Shown here: positions 1 to 10,822 of the stretch, one piece after another
How the letters are laid out: each line of letters starts with the position of its first letter
Position numbering within the stretch: the stretch's first letter is position 1
Assembly (NCBI GenBank): GCA_947379895.1
Contig: CANCPA010000002.1
Coordinates: forward strand, 1-64,000
DNA from: Chitinophagaceae bacterium
Lineage (GTDB): Bacteria > Bacteroidota > Bacteroidia > Chitinophagales > Chitinophagaceae
Length of the DNA stretch: 64,000 nucleotides
Reading direction: 5' to 3'
Translations under genes and position numbers: made by a program
The notes under the pieces: model-generated
Database searches by the model: none
What the model was told of the DNA's origin: nothing
The model's input: the letters and a program-made list of their open reading frames with translations, nothing else

Positions 1-1205
1 TCCCAAAACACACCTGGTTTAATGTACCATCCATTGCCCCATTGATATTTAAAACCTGCACCAAAACGCCATAATCCATACTGATAATCACCCGTTTGAG
101 TAGTTTTGATATTTGCTACAGTTACTTTTTGACTCCAAGTGCCATTTCTGCCAATTCCACCACCTTCGATGAAAGCCCTCAATGTTCCCGCATGATTCAA
201 ATTGCCCAATAAAGTTACTAAACCACCATATGCTAAATGATTTCCTGTAACATTTCCAATGTTCATTCCGTAACTAACAAATGGATCGACCTGAAGTGTA
301 ATAGGGGAATTATTGAAGAAGCTAAATTTCAATCCTGCTGTAACTAGAGGATGGCTTGTGGTATTATTGGCAGATAATGCTGTGTCTTTGTCATTAGTAA
401 TGATAGGCAATTGTTCCCATCCTATACCAACATAAGGTGACAAAGTATAGTCTAGACTTGTAACCTTCTTTTTCTCAGGAATAGCTAATAAACTTATCCT
501 TTTTGCAATACTATCATTGTATTTTTTATTTGCTGTTTCAAGTGCTTGTTTGATTGATAGATTTAATGCGTTAATAGAGTCAATCTTTTTATTTAATTTA
601 AATAATGAGTCATTGAATAAAGAATATTTAATAGAATCTGTATTAATTGGTAATTGTTTGGAGACTGAAGTACTTGGCAAAATTAGTTTTGGAATAACTT
701 TAGTTTGCGGAGTTATAACATTTGTTTGTGGTACAGTTGCCGGTGCACCGGATGACTGTACCTGAAAGTCTTTTAAATATACATCTTGTATTCTATTGGT
801 AACAGCTACTTTGGGTGAAATAAAAGTTTTTTTTCCAATGCAATCTGCAACGGTTACAACGCCTGTTTGGCTATTTGTACTATCTGCAAAATTTCCACCC
901 GAAGATTCCTGATTGGGTAACAATATTGTATTGAAATTAGAGGTTACTTCATTACCACAAATAGTCTTTGCCACTACTTTACCACTAACAGTCACAGTGG
1001 CATCACTATAGTTTTTTAGATAAACCGAAAATCCCTGACCATTTGTTAAACTGTAGGAGTGCCTTCCTAACCCACAATAAACACCTGAAATAGTTTGATT
1101 AGAAAGCTTTTTCCATGGACTATTCTTTTGGCTATTTCCAATTAGTGAAGAAAAAATAAGTAATATTAAAAAGCTGAATTTAAACAAGAAACTTTGCCTT
1201 AACAT
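1..1205 (-). CDS. Secreted protein with signal peptide, central coiled-coil-like segment and beta-barrel-like C-terminal region; truncated by the window edge
   Basis: Reverse-strand translation from ATG at 1205 reads MLRQSFLFKFSFLILLIFSSLIGNSQKNSPWKKLSNQTISGVYCGLG... with no stop to base 1; ends ...YQYGLWRFGAGFKYQWGNGWYIKPGVFW. Absent from the ORF track, probably because it has no stop inside the window. Confidence 0.8.
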   Translation of the reverse strand, partial: MLRQSFLFKFSFLILLIFSSLIGNSQKNSPWKKLSNQTISGVYCGLGRHSYSLTNGQGFSVYLKNYSDATVTVSGKVVAKTICGNEVTSNFNTILLPNQESSGGNFADSTNSQTGVVTVADCIGKKTFISPKVAVTNRIQDVYLKDFQVQSSGAPATVPQTNVITPQTKVIPKLILPSTSVSKQLPINTDSIKYSLFNDSLFKLNKKIDSINALNLSIKQALETANKKYNDSIAKRISLLAIPEKKKVTSLDYTLSPYVGIGWEQLPIITNDKDTALSANNTTSHPLVTAGLKFSFFNNSPITLQVDPFVSYGMNIGNVTGNHLAYGGLVTLLGNLNHAGTLRAFIEGGGIGRNGTWSQKVTVANIKTTQTGDYQYGLWRFGAGFKYQWGNGWYIKPGVFW

Positions 1206-1383
1206 GATAAGTAATTAAATTAATAAATAAGGGTTAGCAAAACTAATAGTTTCTACAACTAGTAAATAAAATTAGTATAAAAAACACACAATTATAATGC
1301 TTTTAATTCATTTGAAAAATATACAATTTATATATCGACTAATTGTGAATTGAAATACAAACCGTTTTCTAGTAATTTTTAGA

Positions 1384-2181
1384 TTATAACTCATTAAAAA
1401 GACTTCCTGAATTCTCGCCAATAAACCATTTAAATTGTTCATGTAGCTTAATTACATTTCCCACAATTACCAAACTAGGCGAACTAAATTGTTGTTCTTT
1501 AAAATCTATCGAGCACTGCTTTAGAGTGGTAATATTAACTTTTTGTTGTGGGGTAGTGGCTTGTTCAATAACTGCCAAAGGAGTTTCCTTGTCCTGAATA
1601 TAATTCAACAACAACTCTGAAAGGTGAATTACATTTTTAGATGCCATATAAAATACAAGGGTATCATTAGCAGCCGTGATATACTTCCATTTATCGGCAG
1701 TAAAATCGGCACTAGGATTGAACGTAATCCACTGAACTCCTTGAGAATAACCTCGGGCTGTCAATGGAATCCCTGTGTATGCCGAAGCGCCTGCAGCAGC
1801 AGTAATACCCGGTATAATTTCGAATGGAATATTATGTTCTTTTAAACTTATTAGTTCATCGAGAACATTGCTAAAAAATGCTACATCCCCACCTTTTAAA
1901 CGCAAAACGGTATGCCCTTCTAAGGCATGAGTAACAATCAGTTGATTGATCTGTTCCTGCGATATTGATGCATTATTATAACCCTGCTTTCCTGCATTTA
2001 TAACTAAAACATCTTTTCGGGCATATAAATGAATTATCTCATGATTTACTAGCCTGTCACAGATAATGACATCGGCATCTCCCAATCTTTTTTGCAATTT
2101 GATAGTAATTAATTCTGCATCACCAGGCCCTGCACCTGCGATAATTACGCTTCCTTTTGTGGTTGTTTTCTTCTCTTCCAT
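1384..2181 (-). CDS. cobA: Uroporphyrinogen-III C-methyltransferase
   Basis: GSVIIAGAGPGDAELITIKLQKRLGDADVIICDRLVN and LRLKGGDVAFFSN motifs of SUMT/CobA; adjacent to cysteine biosynthesis genes. Confidence 0.88.
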   Translation of the reverse strand: MEEKKTTTKGSVIIAGAGPGDAELITIKLQKRLGDADVIICDRLVNHEIIHLYARKDVLVINAGKQGYNNASISQEQINQLIVTHALEGHTVLRLKGGDVAFFSNVLDELISLKEHNIPFEIIPGITAAAGASAYTGIPLTARGYSQGVQWITFNPSADFTADKWKYITAANDTLVFYMASKNVIHLSELLLNYIQDKETPLAVIEQATTPQQKVNITTLKQCSIDFKEQQFSSPSLVIVGNVIKLHEQFKWFIGENSGSLFNEL

Positions 2182-2195
2182 TTATATAAAATAAG

Positions 2196-2235
2196 AAGCC
2201 TGTCAGGAAATAAAATATTATTTCCTGACAGGCTT
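2196..2235. terminator. Strong hairpin between cysK-like and cobA-like genes
   Basis: AAGCCTGTCAGGAAATAA (2196-2213) is the exact reverse complement of TTATTTCCTGACAGGCTT (2218-2235). Confidence 0.6.
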
Positions 2236-2255
2236 AAAGTAAAAATGCTATTTAA

Positions 2256-3167
2256 TTAAAATAATCCTTCAATAGACAAATAACGTTCGCCAGTATCATA
2301 ATTAAAGGTAAGAACTGTTGCCCCTGCAGGTATTTCAGCTAGTTTTTGTGCCACTGCTGCTAATGATGCACCTGTAGAAACGCCGACAAATATACCTTCT
2401 TCTTTTGCAATTCGTTGTGCATAAGTGAAAGCTGCGTCTTTACTTACTTTAATTACGCCATCCAAGATACCAACATTTAATATTGAAGGAACAAATCCTG
2501 CTCCAATTCCTTGTAAAGGGTGAGGACCGGGAGCACCTCCACTTAATACAGGAGACAATTCAGGTTCTACTGCAAAAACTTTCAAATTAGGGAACTTAGC
2601 CTTCAATATTTCACCTACACCTGTTATATGACCACCTGTTCCAACACCTGTAATTAGATAATCGATACCATTTGGAAAATCATTTAAGATTTCTTGAGCA
2701 GTTGTCTTACGATGAATTTCTGTATTTGCCTGATTATTAAATTGCTGCGGCATCCAAGCATTTGGAGTAGTTTCGCTCAATTCTGTTGCTTTTTCTATTG
2801 CACCCTTCATTCCTTTTTCACGAGGAGTAAGCACAAATTCAGCACCATACAATGCCATGAGTCTTCTACGTTCAATACTCATGCTTTCTGGCATTACTAA
2901 AATGATTTTGTAGCCTTTAACAGCCGCTACCAATGCTAAACCAATACCGGTATTTCCAGAAGTTGGTTCAATGATGATGCTGTCTTTATTCAAAAGACCT
3001 TTTTCTTCTGCATCTTCAATCATTGCCAAGGCAATACGATCTTTGATGCTAGATCCTGGATTTGTCTTTTCAAGTTTGATATAAACTTTATGGTCATTAC
3101 CAAAAAGTCTGTTGATTAACACATGCGGTGTATTACCGATTGTTCCGAGAATGTTGTTTGCTACCAT
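2256..3167 (-). CDS. cysK: Cysteine synthase (O-acetylserine sulfhydrylase, PLP-dependent)
   Basis: [56 protein letters not shown] motifs. Confidence 0.9.
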   Translation of the reverse strand: MVANNILGTIGNTPHVLINRLFGNDHKVYIKLEKTNPGSSIKDRIALAMIEDAEEKGLLNKDSIIIEPTSGNTGIGLALVAAVKGYKIILVMPESMSIERRRLMALYGAEFVLTPREKGMKGAIEKATELSETTPNAWMPQQFNNQANTEIHRKTTAQEILNDFPNGIDYLITGVGTGGHITGVGEILKAKFPNLKVFAVEPELSPVLSGGAPGPHPLQGIGAGFVPSILNVGILDGVIKVSKDAAFTYAQRIAKEEGIFVGVSTGASLAAVAQKLAEIPAGATVLTFNYDTGERYLSIEGLF

Positions 3168-3181
3168 TATTTATTTTTTAA

Positions 3182-4015
3182 TTATATGACAAAATTTAAA
3201 ACATCTGAAAAATTGTATTTCTCCCTGACTTTTATCTTACTTTCATGATATACAATCGAGTAAGACTCCACGCTATTTGTCAGCCATACATTACCACCAA
3301 TGATGCTATCATGACCAATGATCGTTCTTCCTCCCAAAATTGTGGCTCCACTATAAATTACAACATTATCTTCAATTGTGGGATGACGTTTACTAGAAGC
3401 ATGTGCCTTATCTACATTCAAAGCCCCGAGGGTTACGCCCTGATAAAGTTTTACGTTGTTACCAATTGATGCAGTTTCTCCCACTACTATTCCCGTACCA
3501 TGATCAATCGTGAAAGCTGTTCCAATTGTAGCACCCGGATGAATATCTATGCCAGTTTTACTATGTGCATATTCTGATAAGAGTCTAGGAAGAGTTTGAA
3601 TTTGTTGTTTATGTAATTGATGTGCAATTCGATATACTGCGGTTGCATAAAATCCGGGGTAGGCAATAAGTACTTCTTCTATTGATTTAGCAGCAGGATC
3701 AAACTCCAAGGTAGCAGTTGCATCTTTCAATAATTCCTGATAAATAATGGGAAGAGATTCGAAAAATATTGCAGTATTCTCTTTCACTAAAGTCTCGTCC
3801 TTTATTAATTCGAATATTATAGTCGCAAAAGTATTTTTTAAATTTGCATAATGCGAAGTTAATGCTGCTTCTGTTTGAAATTTTTCCTGATAAGATGCGA
3901 AGAGGAAATTGAACAAGCTATCTACAAATGTTTCCGCTAATTCTTTGTCGGGAAAATTACCAAAACATTTTCTGTTCCGTTTAAATAATTCTGTAATAAA
4001 TGTTGCTTCGCTCAT
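3182..4015 (-). CDS. cysE: Serine O-acetyltransferase (left-handed beta-helix)
   Basis: GIDIHPGATIGTAFTIDHGTGIVVGETASIGNNVKLYQGVTLGA; directly upstream of cysK. Confidence 0.88.
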   Translation of the reverse strand: MSEATFITELFKRNRKCFGNFPDKELAETFVDSLFNFLFASYQEKFQTEAALTSHYANLKNTFATIIFELIKDETLVKENTAIFFESLPIIYQELLKDATATLEFDPAAKSIEEVLIAYPGFYATAVYRIAHQLHKQQIQTLPRLLSEYAHSKTGIDIHPGATIGTAFTIDHGTGIVVGETASIGNNVKLYQGVTLGALNVDKAHASSKRHPTIEDNVVIYSGATILGGRTIIGHDSIIGGNVWLTNSVESYSIVYHESKIKVREKYNFSDVLNFVI

Positions 4016-4412
4016 ATTTTATTTTGTATCCAAATATATTAAATGGGAAATAGAAAATCAAAAGTAAGCGTTTTTTTAATTACTCCATAGAAAAACTAGA
4101 CTATTGAATCTTTTTTTATAATTCTAATAACATTATTAATCAATTTGATAAACGTTTTGTGTGATTATAGGAATTGTTTTTTCGTTATTATAACGTCTTT
4201 ACCCAATCGGATTTTTTCTGTTAGTATTAATTGTATTGATTAAAAATCTAACATCAGTATCCAAACAATTCGGAAAATGGAATATTGTATTAGAATTGTT
4301 TAGGTGAATTATTGCATAGTTCGCTTTGAAAATGTTATTTAGATAATAATAATGTTCGAATGAAGACCTTAAAAAAAATGCAAGAAGTTAATCCTTACTT
4401 CACTCAAAATAA

Positions 4413-4642
4413 ATGATTAACTCACCTTACGCAATAATTAATAAAGGTTATTAAGTCTAATTTATATTCTTCAACACAAAGACACAAATACTCAAAGTAG
4501 CACAAAAAAAAATGAAGTATTGATACTAATGAAGTGATTTTAAAGAACTTAGAGCCTTTGCGACTTAGTTTCTTTGTGGCAATAGAAATAAAAAAAGACA
4601 AAAAGCATTTGATTCAAACTATTGCGTAAGGTGAATGATTAA
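4413..4642. mobile_element. MITE-like element, about 213 bp (4422-4634), with 15-bp terminal inverted repeats and flanking 8-bp direct repeats
   Basis: TCACCTTACGCAATA at 4422-4436 and its reverse complement TATTGCGTAAGGTGA at 4620-4634; ATGATTAA directly repeated at 4413-4420 and 4635-4642; no ORF inside. Confidence 0.6.
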
Positions 4643-4821
4643 ATAAATTTTTATGCTAAAAGTTTATTTATCAAGATTAATCCTAGAGAAAAAATTGGGT
4701 TTATCCACCCTTGTTAGATTCTATTAACGCTAACTCACTTTTACTTCCTTATTTTTGACTGTTATCTAATTGTTTCACTTCTTGTGAAATTTTTTTTTCG
4801 GAAACGCGCTATTATTACATT

Positions 4822-7800
4822 ATGATTGAATTGAATGAACACCAAAAAGATTCATTAAAAGTATTTATCAAAACTGAAATTTCTAATGCAATTGTTGCAA
4901 GAGGGAAAGGAATCAAGCAAAAAGTGGAATCTATAATATATGGAGAACATAATACCGTTTCTGCTATTGTACAAGGTTCAACCCGTGAAAAATATAAGGT
5001 TGAAATAGATATTCATCCTCGTGCACAAATAGTGAATGCTAGCTGCACTTGTTATTATTTTTTAGATTCTTTTGATAATTGTAAACATATAGCAGCAGTT
5101 GTTTTGAATTGCATTTCAGGAGAGGAAGAATTGAAAAGTAAGATTGCTGGAAATAAAGATCTTTTAATTTCTTTGTTGAGTGAAAAAATGGTACAACCTG
5201 CATCTACTTTATTACCTGATAATGAGGTAAAGACAATGATAGGAATGGAATTTACAATGATGTCTATTCCTGACTATTGGACTATTAGCGCCAATTTAAA
5301 TGTTAATCAAAAAACTAGGACTCTTTACTCTGCAAAGAAAGAATATTCTGTTTTAAAATCTGATGATGGGAAACGCTTTGATATGTATCATAGCAAGAGT
5401 AAACAACATTCGTTTATTCAAAAAGCAATGAAGAAGAATCAATTTGTTGTAGGTTGTAATTGCAAACTATTTGATGCAATACAACCCTGTCATCATATTT
5501 GGGGATTATTGCTCATACTTAGGGATAAATATGACAGATTCTATTTTCAACAATTTGAAGACACTACCGCCGAGAAAGAGGAATTATTAAAACCATACGG
5601 ATTAAGTTTACAAGACGAATTAGCTAAAGAATTCAAATTTGCTATAGATTATTCGGGAAATATTGTTCTTTTAGAAAAGCCGAAGGGCTTACTTCCATTA
5701 TTTTCCGAATCAAATGGAGCTTGGAATGGGATTACTAAGTTATTACCTCTCAAAAAAATAAAAACTACATTTGAGAATCCAATAATAAATTTAGCTACGA
5801 CTATTAAAAAGGCAGAAGAACCCTTTGATACTGCACTACTATTTAACCTAAACTCGAATGCATTTGAAGGATTTAGGATTGAATGCTTTAAGATAACCCA
5901 AAAAGGTACGAAAGTCACCTTCACAAACCACAAACTGAAAACAAAAGATGACTTATCTGTTTTTGATAATGCGCCTGTTGGCATGCAAAATGGTTTATTT
6001 CATTTAATAGAAGATAGTTTGGTTAGACTGTTAAGAGCTGAAACGAGTGCTTATAATATTTCGAGTAGTCAGCCCTTCAGAAACTTAACTGATCAACAAT
6101 TTCAAATAATTAGTCGGGAATACCGAAATGTTTTTACTCAAATGGCGCCTTATTTGAGTGAATGGAAACATATTTACTACTTACCCGATCAAGAGCGATT
6201 TACAAAAAATAATGTTGTACAATGCAAAATTGTGGAAACACCTTTAAGCTATAAGATATTGCTTGAGGAGGATGAAAAAACTGTAGGATTGAGGGTTTAT
6301 TTGATTGATAATGAAACTGGAACTGAAATAAAGGGATATACAAGCCATAAGTTTTTAATTCTTCATAACAAAACCTTTTATTTTTTTCCTGAAGGAATAG
6401 AAAAAATTAAACAGTATATGCCTGATGGGAAATTGTTTGTTCCTATTGCAGCAAAATCGCAATTCATAAATCAGATTGTATTACCACTTTCTACTCAATT
6501 TGATATTGACTTTGGAGAGGTTATTAAGACAGGGAAAATGGTTGCTGAGCCAGAACCTAGGGTGTATTTGAGTGAATTGAATGAGAAGTTCTTAATGATA
6601 TCGCCAAAATGGTTATATGGCGATTACGAAATGGACAATGATCAAGATGAGATTACTACAATGGAAACAATTGATGGGCTTTTGAATATTGAAAGAAAGC
6701 CTATTGAAGAATTGAAATTGGTGGAGAGTTTGAGGAGGTTACATCCTTCGTTTCAGAGCCAGAATAACGGCTATTTCTATCTTCACTTTGACGAAGTGAT
6801 GAAAAAGAACTGGTTTTTGAAGATGTATCAGGAACTACAGGAAATGGATATTCCAATTTTTGGAATGAATACTCTTAAGCGGTTTAAATACAACACGAAT
6901 ACTGCTAAGATGGATTTCAAAACCGGAAGTGGCACCGATTGGTTTGATATTCGTATTCAAGTAAGTTATGGCGATCAGATAGTTCCTTTGGCAACTTTAA
7001 GAAAGGCAATTATTAATAAGCAGCAGTTTGTATTGTTGAGTGACGGCACATTAGGAATGCTCCCCGACGAATGGATTAAGAAGTTTGCCTCATTAATGCG
7101 AATGGGGACGATTAAGGACGATAGTATGCAAGTAAGTAAACTTCATTGGACAGTCATTGATCAATTACACGAACGGGTGGATGAAGAGTCTATTTTGAAG
7201 GAGATCGCTGATAAAAAGAAGCGGTTGAAGGAGATAGATAATGTTAAGAAAATAAAGTTGCCTACTAATATTAAAGCGACACTGAGAGATTATCAAAAAT
7301 CAGGTTTTCAATGGATGAATTTGTTAGATGATATGGGATGGGGAGGTTGTCTTGCTGATGATATGGGATTAGGAAAGACTTTGCAAACACTTGCATTCTT
7401 GAGTGCCATGCAAACGAAACATAAGGGTGAAACGCATTTGATAGTTTGTCCTACATCACTCATTTATAATTGGCAAACTGAGATTGATAAGTTTACTCCT
7501 AACCTTAATTATTTTATTCATTATGGGGCTGATAGAGTTTTAGAGGAACATGATATACTCAATGCCGATGTTGTGATTACTAGCTATGGTATTCTTCGTA
7601 GCGATATTGAACAATTAATACAGTATCGGTTTGGATATATTATTTTAGATGAAAGTCAGGCGATAAAGAACCATTTATCACAAACGGCTAAGGCTGCACA
7701 AGTCATAAATAGTAGAAATAGACTGATTTTAAGTGGTACGCCAGTACAGAACAATACATTCGATTTGTATTCACAGTTCAACTTTATTAATCCGGGGCTA

Positions 7801-8670
7801 TTGGGAAATATGGATTTTTTCAAGACGGAGTTTGCTAATAAAATTGACAAGGACAATGATAAAGACAAAACGAATGAATTGCGTAAGCTTATCTATCCAT
7901 TTATGCTCCGTCGTACTAAAGAACAAGTAGCAAAGGACCTTCCCGATAAGACCGAAACAATATTATGGTGCGAAATGGAAAGTAAACAACGGACTATTTA
8001 CAATAGCTTCAAAGATGAATATAGAAAGAACATTTTAAAGAAAATTGAAGAGGAAGGATTTGCTAAAGCAGGTATTTATATATTGAGTGGATTAACAAAG
8101 CTCCGTCAAATTTGTGATAGTCCTGCCATTTTGAATGAGGAGGAAGCCTATCCGAATGTTAGTATTAAAATAGACGAATTAATGCGTGAGATTGAGGAAA
8201 ACTCAAGTAATCATAAGGCACTAGTATTTAGTCAGTTTACTACAATGTTGCAACTAATAGGGAAGGAGTTGGACAAAAGGAAAGTAGCCTTTTTTTATTT
8301 GGATGGAAGTACTAAGGCTGCTGACAGACAAAAGGCGGTGGCTGAATTTCAGGAGAATGATGAAGTGAAGATTTTCCTAATTAGTTTAAAGGCAGGAGGA
8401 GTGGGATTGAATTTGACGGCAGCTGATTATGTTTACATGGTAGATCCATGGTGGAATCCTGCAACCGAACAACAGGCAATTGACCGTACACATCGTATTG
8501 GTCAGAAGAAGAGTGTTTTTGCCTATAAACTGATTTGTAAGGATTCAATTGAGGAAAAGATTTTGCAGTTACAACAAAAGAAGAAATCTCTAAGTGCAGA
8601 TTTGATAAGCGACGAAAATGGGTTTGTGAAAAAACTCACGAAGGAAGATGTGACGTATCTGTTTAGTTAG
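4822..8670 (+). CDS. SNF2/Rad54-family DEAD-like helicase with N-terminal SWIM zinc finger
   Basis: SWIM CTCYYFLDSFDNCKH; helicase motifs ADDMGLGKTLQTLAFL, DESQAIKN, LSGTPVQNN, SLKAGGVGLNLTAADYV, QAIDRTHRIGQ. Confidence 0.93.
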   Translation: MIELNEHQKDSLKVFIKTEISNAIVARGKGIKQKVESIIYGEHNTVSAIVQGSTREKYKVEIDIHPRAQIVNASCTCYYFLDSFDNCKHIAAVVLNCISGEEELKSKIAGNKDLLISLLSEKMVQPASTLLPDNEVKTMIGMEFTMMSIPDYWTISANLNVNQKTRTLYSAKKEYSVLKSDDGKRFDMYHSKSKQHSFIQKAMKKNQFVVGCNCKLFDAIQPCHHIWGLLLILRDKYDRFYFQQFEDTTAEKEELLKPYGLSLQDELAKEFKFAIDYSGNIVLLEKPKGLLPLFSESNGAWNGITKLLPLKKIKTTFENPIINLATTIKKAEEPFDTALLFNLNSNAFEGFRIECFKITQKGTKVTFTNHKLKTKDDLSVFDNAPVGMQNGLFHLIEDSLVRLLRAETSAYNISSSQPFRNLTDQQFQIISREYRNVFTQMAPYLSEWKHIYYLPDQERFTKNNVVQCKIVETPLSYKILLEEDEKTVGLRVYLIDNETGTEIKGYTSHKFLILHNKTFYFFPEGIEKIKQYMPDGKLFVPIAAKSQFINQIVLPLSTQFDIDFGEVIKTGKMVAEPEPRVYLSELNEKFLMISPKWLYGDYEMDNDQDEITTMETIDGLLNIERKPIEELKLVESLRRLHPSFQSQNNGYFYLHFDEVMKKNWFLKMYQELQEMDIPIFGMNTLKRFKYNTNTAKMDFKTGSGTDWFDIRIQVSYGDQIVPLATLRKAIINKQQFVLLSDGTLGMLPDEWIKKFASLMRMGTIKDDSMQVSKLHWTVIDQLHERVDEESILKEIADKKKRLKEIDNVKKIKLPTNIKATLRDYQKSGFQWMNLLDDMGWGGCLADDMGLGKTLQTLAFLSAMQTKHKGETHLIVCPTSLIYNWQTEIDKFTPNLNYFIHYGADRVLEEHDILNADVVITSYGILRSDIEQLIQYRFGYIILDESQAIKNHLSQTAKAAQVINSRNRLILSGTPVQNNTFDLYSQFNFINPGLLGNMDFFKTEFANKIDKDNDKDKTNELRKLIYPFMLRRTKEQVAKDLPDKTETILWCEMESKQRTIYNSFKDEYRKNILKKIEEEGFAKAGIYILSGLTKLRQICDSPAILNEEEAYPNVSIKIDELMREIEENSSNHKALVFSQFTTMLQLIGKELDKRKVAFFYLDGSTKAADRQKAVAEFQENDEVKIFLISLKAGGVGLNLTAADYVYMVDPWWNPATEQQAIDRTHRIGQKKSVFAYKLICKDSIEEKILQLQQKKKSLSADLISDENGFVKKLTKEDVTYLFS

Positions 8671-8846
8671 ATTCAACTTGCAAGTTACAGGATGCTTGTT
8701 TCAAGTGCTTATACAATCTTTAGCTTGAAGCTAGCAACCTGCAACTAGTAACTAGTAACCAGTTACCGGTAATCTGCGATAACGATAAACTTCAATCTTA
8801 AAAGTCCTAATTTATATTTCATTATCTATCACTCCCTGTCAACCTC

Positions 8847-8854
8847 TATATTTG
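8847..8854 (+). promoter_or_regulatory. Candidate Bacteroidota -7 box TATATTTG immediately upstream of the ABC-F start
   Basis: Matches TAnnTTTG, 6 bp before ATG at 8860. Confidence 0.35.
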
Positions 8855-8859
8855 CAGCT

Positions 8860-10746
8860 ATGCATTATGTAACGGTAGAAGGCTTAACAAAAAGCTACGG
8901 TATAAATCCCCTTTTCAGAAACATCACATTCCATATTAACGAAGGAGAAAAAATAGCCCTTATTGCTAGAAATGGTGTAGGGAAGTCCACTTTGTTGAGA
9001 ATAATTGCTGGTCAAGAAGTTCAGGAGTCAGGTAAAATACATATCAGTAAGGGTGTTACAGTTGCCTTGTTTGAACAAGATCCAAAGTTTGATGAAGAAA
9101 AGACAGTGTTAGAAAATATATTTACTAGCAATCATCCTGTAATGAGCGTGATGCGTAAGTATGAGGCTGCATTAGAAGTTGATGATGCAGAGGCAATTAC
9201 CGAATGTATCAGTCAAATCGAAGAATTAGGTGCGTGGGACTATGAAGCGAAAGTGCATCAGATTTTGAGTAAGTTGAATATTCATCACCTTCAAAATAAA
9301 GTAAGTAATTTAAGTGGTGGACAACGTAAAAGAGCTGCCCTTGCAAAAACGCTGATTGATATTGGATTTGAACATCAACATACCCTATTGATGATGGATG
9401 AACCCACGAATCACCTCGATGTGAACATGATTGAGTGGTTGGAACATTATCTTTCTCAGGAAAGTATTACACTTTTATTAGTAACGCATGATCGCTATTT
9501 TTTAGATGCAGTTTGTACGGAGATATGGGAATTGGAAAGAGAAAATATTTATACTTATGTAGGTGATTATGAGAACTACATGGAGAAGAAAGCGGCTAGG
9601 ATTGAAAGCGAATTAGCGACGATTGATAAGGCTAAAAATCAATATAGAAAGGAGCTTGAATGGATGCGTAAACAGCCGAAAGCAAGAAGTACGAAGAGTA
9701 GAAGTAGACAGGATAACTTTTATGAAGTAGAGGCTAAAGCGAAGCAAAAGATCGAAGACACACAATTGCAATTACAAGTGAAGATGAGTCGAATTGGGGG
9801 GAAGGTGCTTGAAGTGAAGAAAGTGTATAAGAGTTATGGAGATTTGCAAATTTTGAAGGGGTTTGATTATACATTTAGTAAAGGAGAACGAATTGGTGTA
9901 ATTGGAAAAAATGGGGTTGGGAAATCAACATTCTTAAATATCCTGCAGGGATTGGAAAAACCGGATAGTGGTAAAGTGAATGTGGGGGATACCATCATCT
10001 TTGGTAATTTTTCTCAGCAAGGGTTAATTATAAAAGAGAATGTGCGGGTTATTGAATATGTTAGGTCTTTTGCAGAAAACTTTCCTCTTGCAAATGGTGG
10101 TAGTTTGAGTGCAGCACAGTTTTTAGAATTGTTCCTGTTTACTCCTGAAAAGCAATATACATACCTAAATTCGTTAAGTGGGGGGGAGAAGAAACGTTTA
10201 CAATTATTGACCATTTTATTTACAAATCCTAATTTTCTAATTCTAGATGAGCCTACAAATGATTTGGATTTGCCTACTCTTGCAGTTTTAGAGAACTTTT
10301 TAAATGACTATCAAGGTTGTGTTTTGATTGTAAGCCATGATAGATATTTCATGGACCGATTGGTTGATCACTTATTTGTTTTTGATGGAAATGGAGAGGT
10401 TAGAGATTTCCCTGGAAACTATACACAATATCGAATTGAAGAAAGGGAAAAAGAAAAGAGAGGTTCATCTCTCAATTTACCACCTGAACCTGTTATGCCT
10501 GTAGAAGTAGTAAAGCAGATGGAAAAATCGGTCAAGAAGTTATCTTTCAAAGAAAAACAGGAATTCGAGAAAATAGAAAAGGAAATAGCTAGTTTAGAAG
10601 CTGAGAAGGTTACAATTGCTGAATTGATGAGTAGTGGGGATTTGTCTTTTGAAGTGATCAAAAAACATAGTGATAGACTGATTGCAATTGATAATGAACT
10701 AGGGATGAAGGAATTTAGATGGTTAGAGTTGAGCGAAGGTGTTTAA
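8860..10746 (+). CDS. ABC-F family ATP-binding protein (two ABC domains)
   Basis: GRNGVGKSTLL-like Walker A (ARNGVGKSTLLRI, GKNGVGKSTFLNI), LSGGQRKRAALA, LSGGEKKRLQLL, MDEPTNHLD, LDEPTNDLD. Confidence 0.92.
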   Translation: MHYVTVEGLTKSYGINPLFRNITFHINEGEKIALIARNGVGKSTLLRIIAGQEVQESGKIHISKGVTVALFEQDPKFDEEKTVLENIFTSNHPVMSVMRKYEAALEVDDAEAITECISQIEELGAWDYEAKVHQILSKLNIHHLQNKVSNLSGGQRKRAALAKTLIDIGFEHQHTLLMMDEPTNHLDVNMIEWLEHYLSQESITLLLVTHDRYFLDAVCTEIWELERENIYTYVGDYENYMEKKAARIESELATIDKAKNQYRKELEWMRKQPKARSTKSRSRQDNFYEVEAKAKQKIEDTQLQLQVKMSRIGGKVLEVKKVYKSYGDLQILKGFDYTFSKGERIGVIGKNGVGKSTFLNILQGLEKPDSGKVNVGDTIIFGNFSQQGLIIKENVRVIEYVRSFAENFPLANGGSLSAAQFLELFLFTPEKQYTYLNSLSGGEKKRLQLLTILFTNPNFLILDEPTNDLDLPTLAVLENFLNDYQGCVLIVSHDRYFMDRLVDHLFVFDGNGEVRDFPGNYTQYRIEEREKEKRGSSLNLPPEPVMPVEVVKQMEKSVKKLSFKEKQEFEKIEKEIASLEAEKVTIAELMSSGDLSFEVIKKHSDRLIAIDNELGMKEFRWLELSEGV

Positions 10747-10758
10747 GTATTCAAATGA

Positions 10759-10813
10759 TTAGGAACAAAAAAGGGATAGTATTATTTTGATACTATCCCT
10801 TTTTTGTTCCTAA
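10759..10813. terminator. Bidirectional terminator between convergent genes
   Basis: Perfect 23-bp inverted repeat TTAGGAACAAAAAAGGGATAGTA / TACTATCCCTTTTTTGTTCCTAA, 9-nt loop. Confidence 0.85.
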
Positions 10814-10822
10814 TTTCTTAGA

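Noticed and set aside
517-765. ORF 517-765 (+)
   Set aside because: Antisense to the window-edge secreted protein gene, no homologous motif.
8680-8775. AACTTGCAAGTTAC...AACTAGTAACTAGTAACC short repeats after the helicase gene
   Set aside because: Low-complexity dispersed-type repeat also echoed near 42.6 and 60.9 kb; no clean period or element boundaries could be established.
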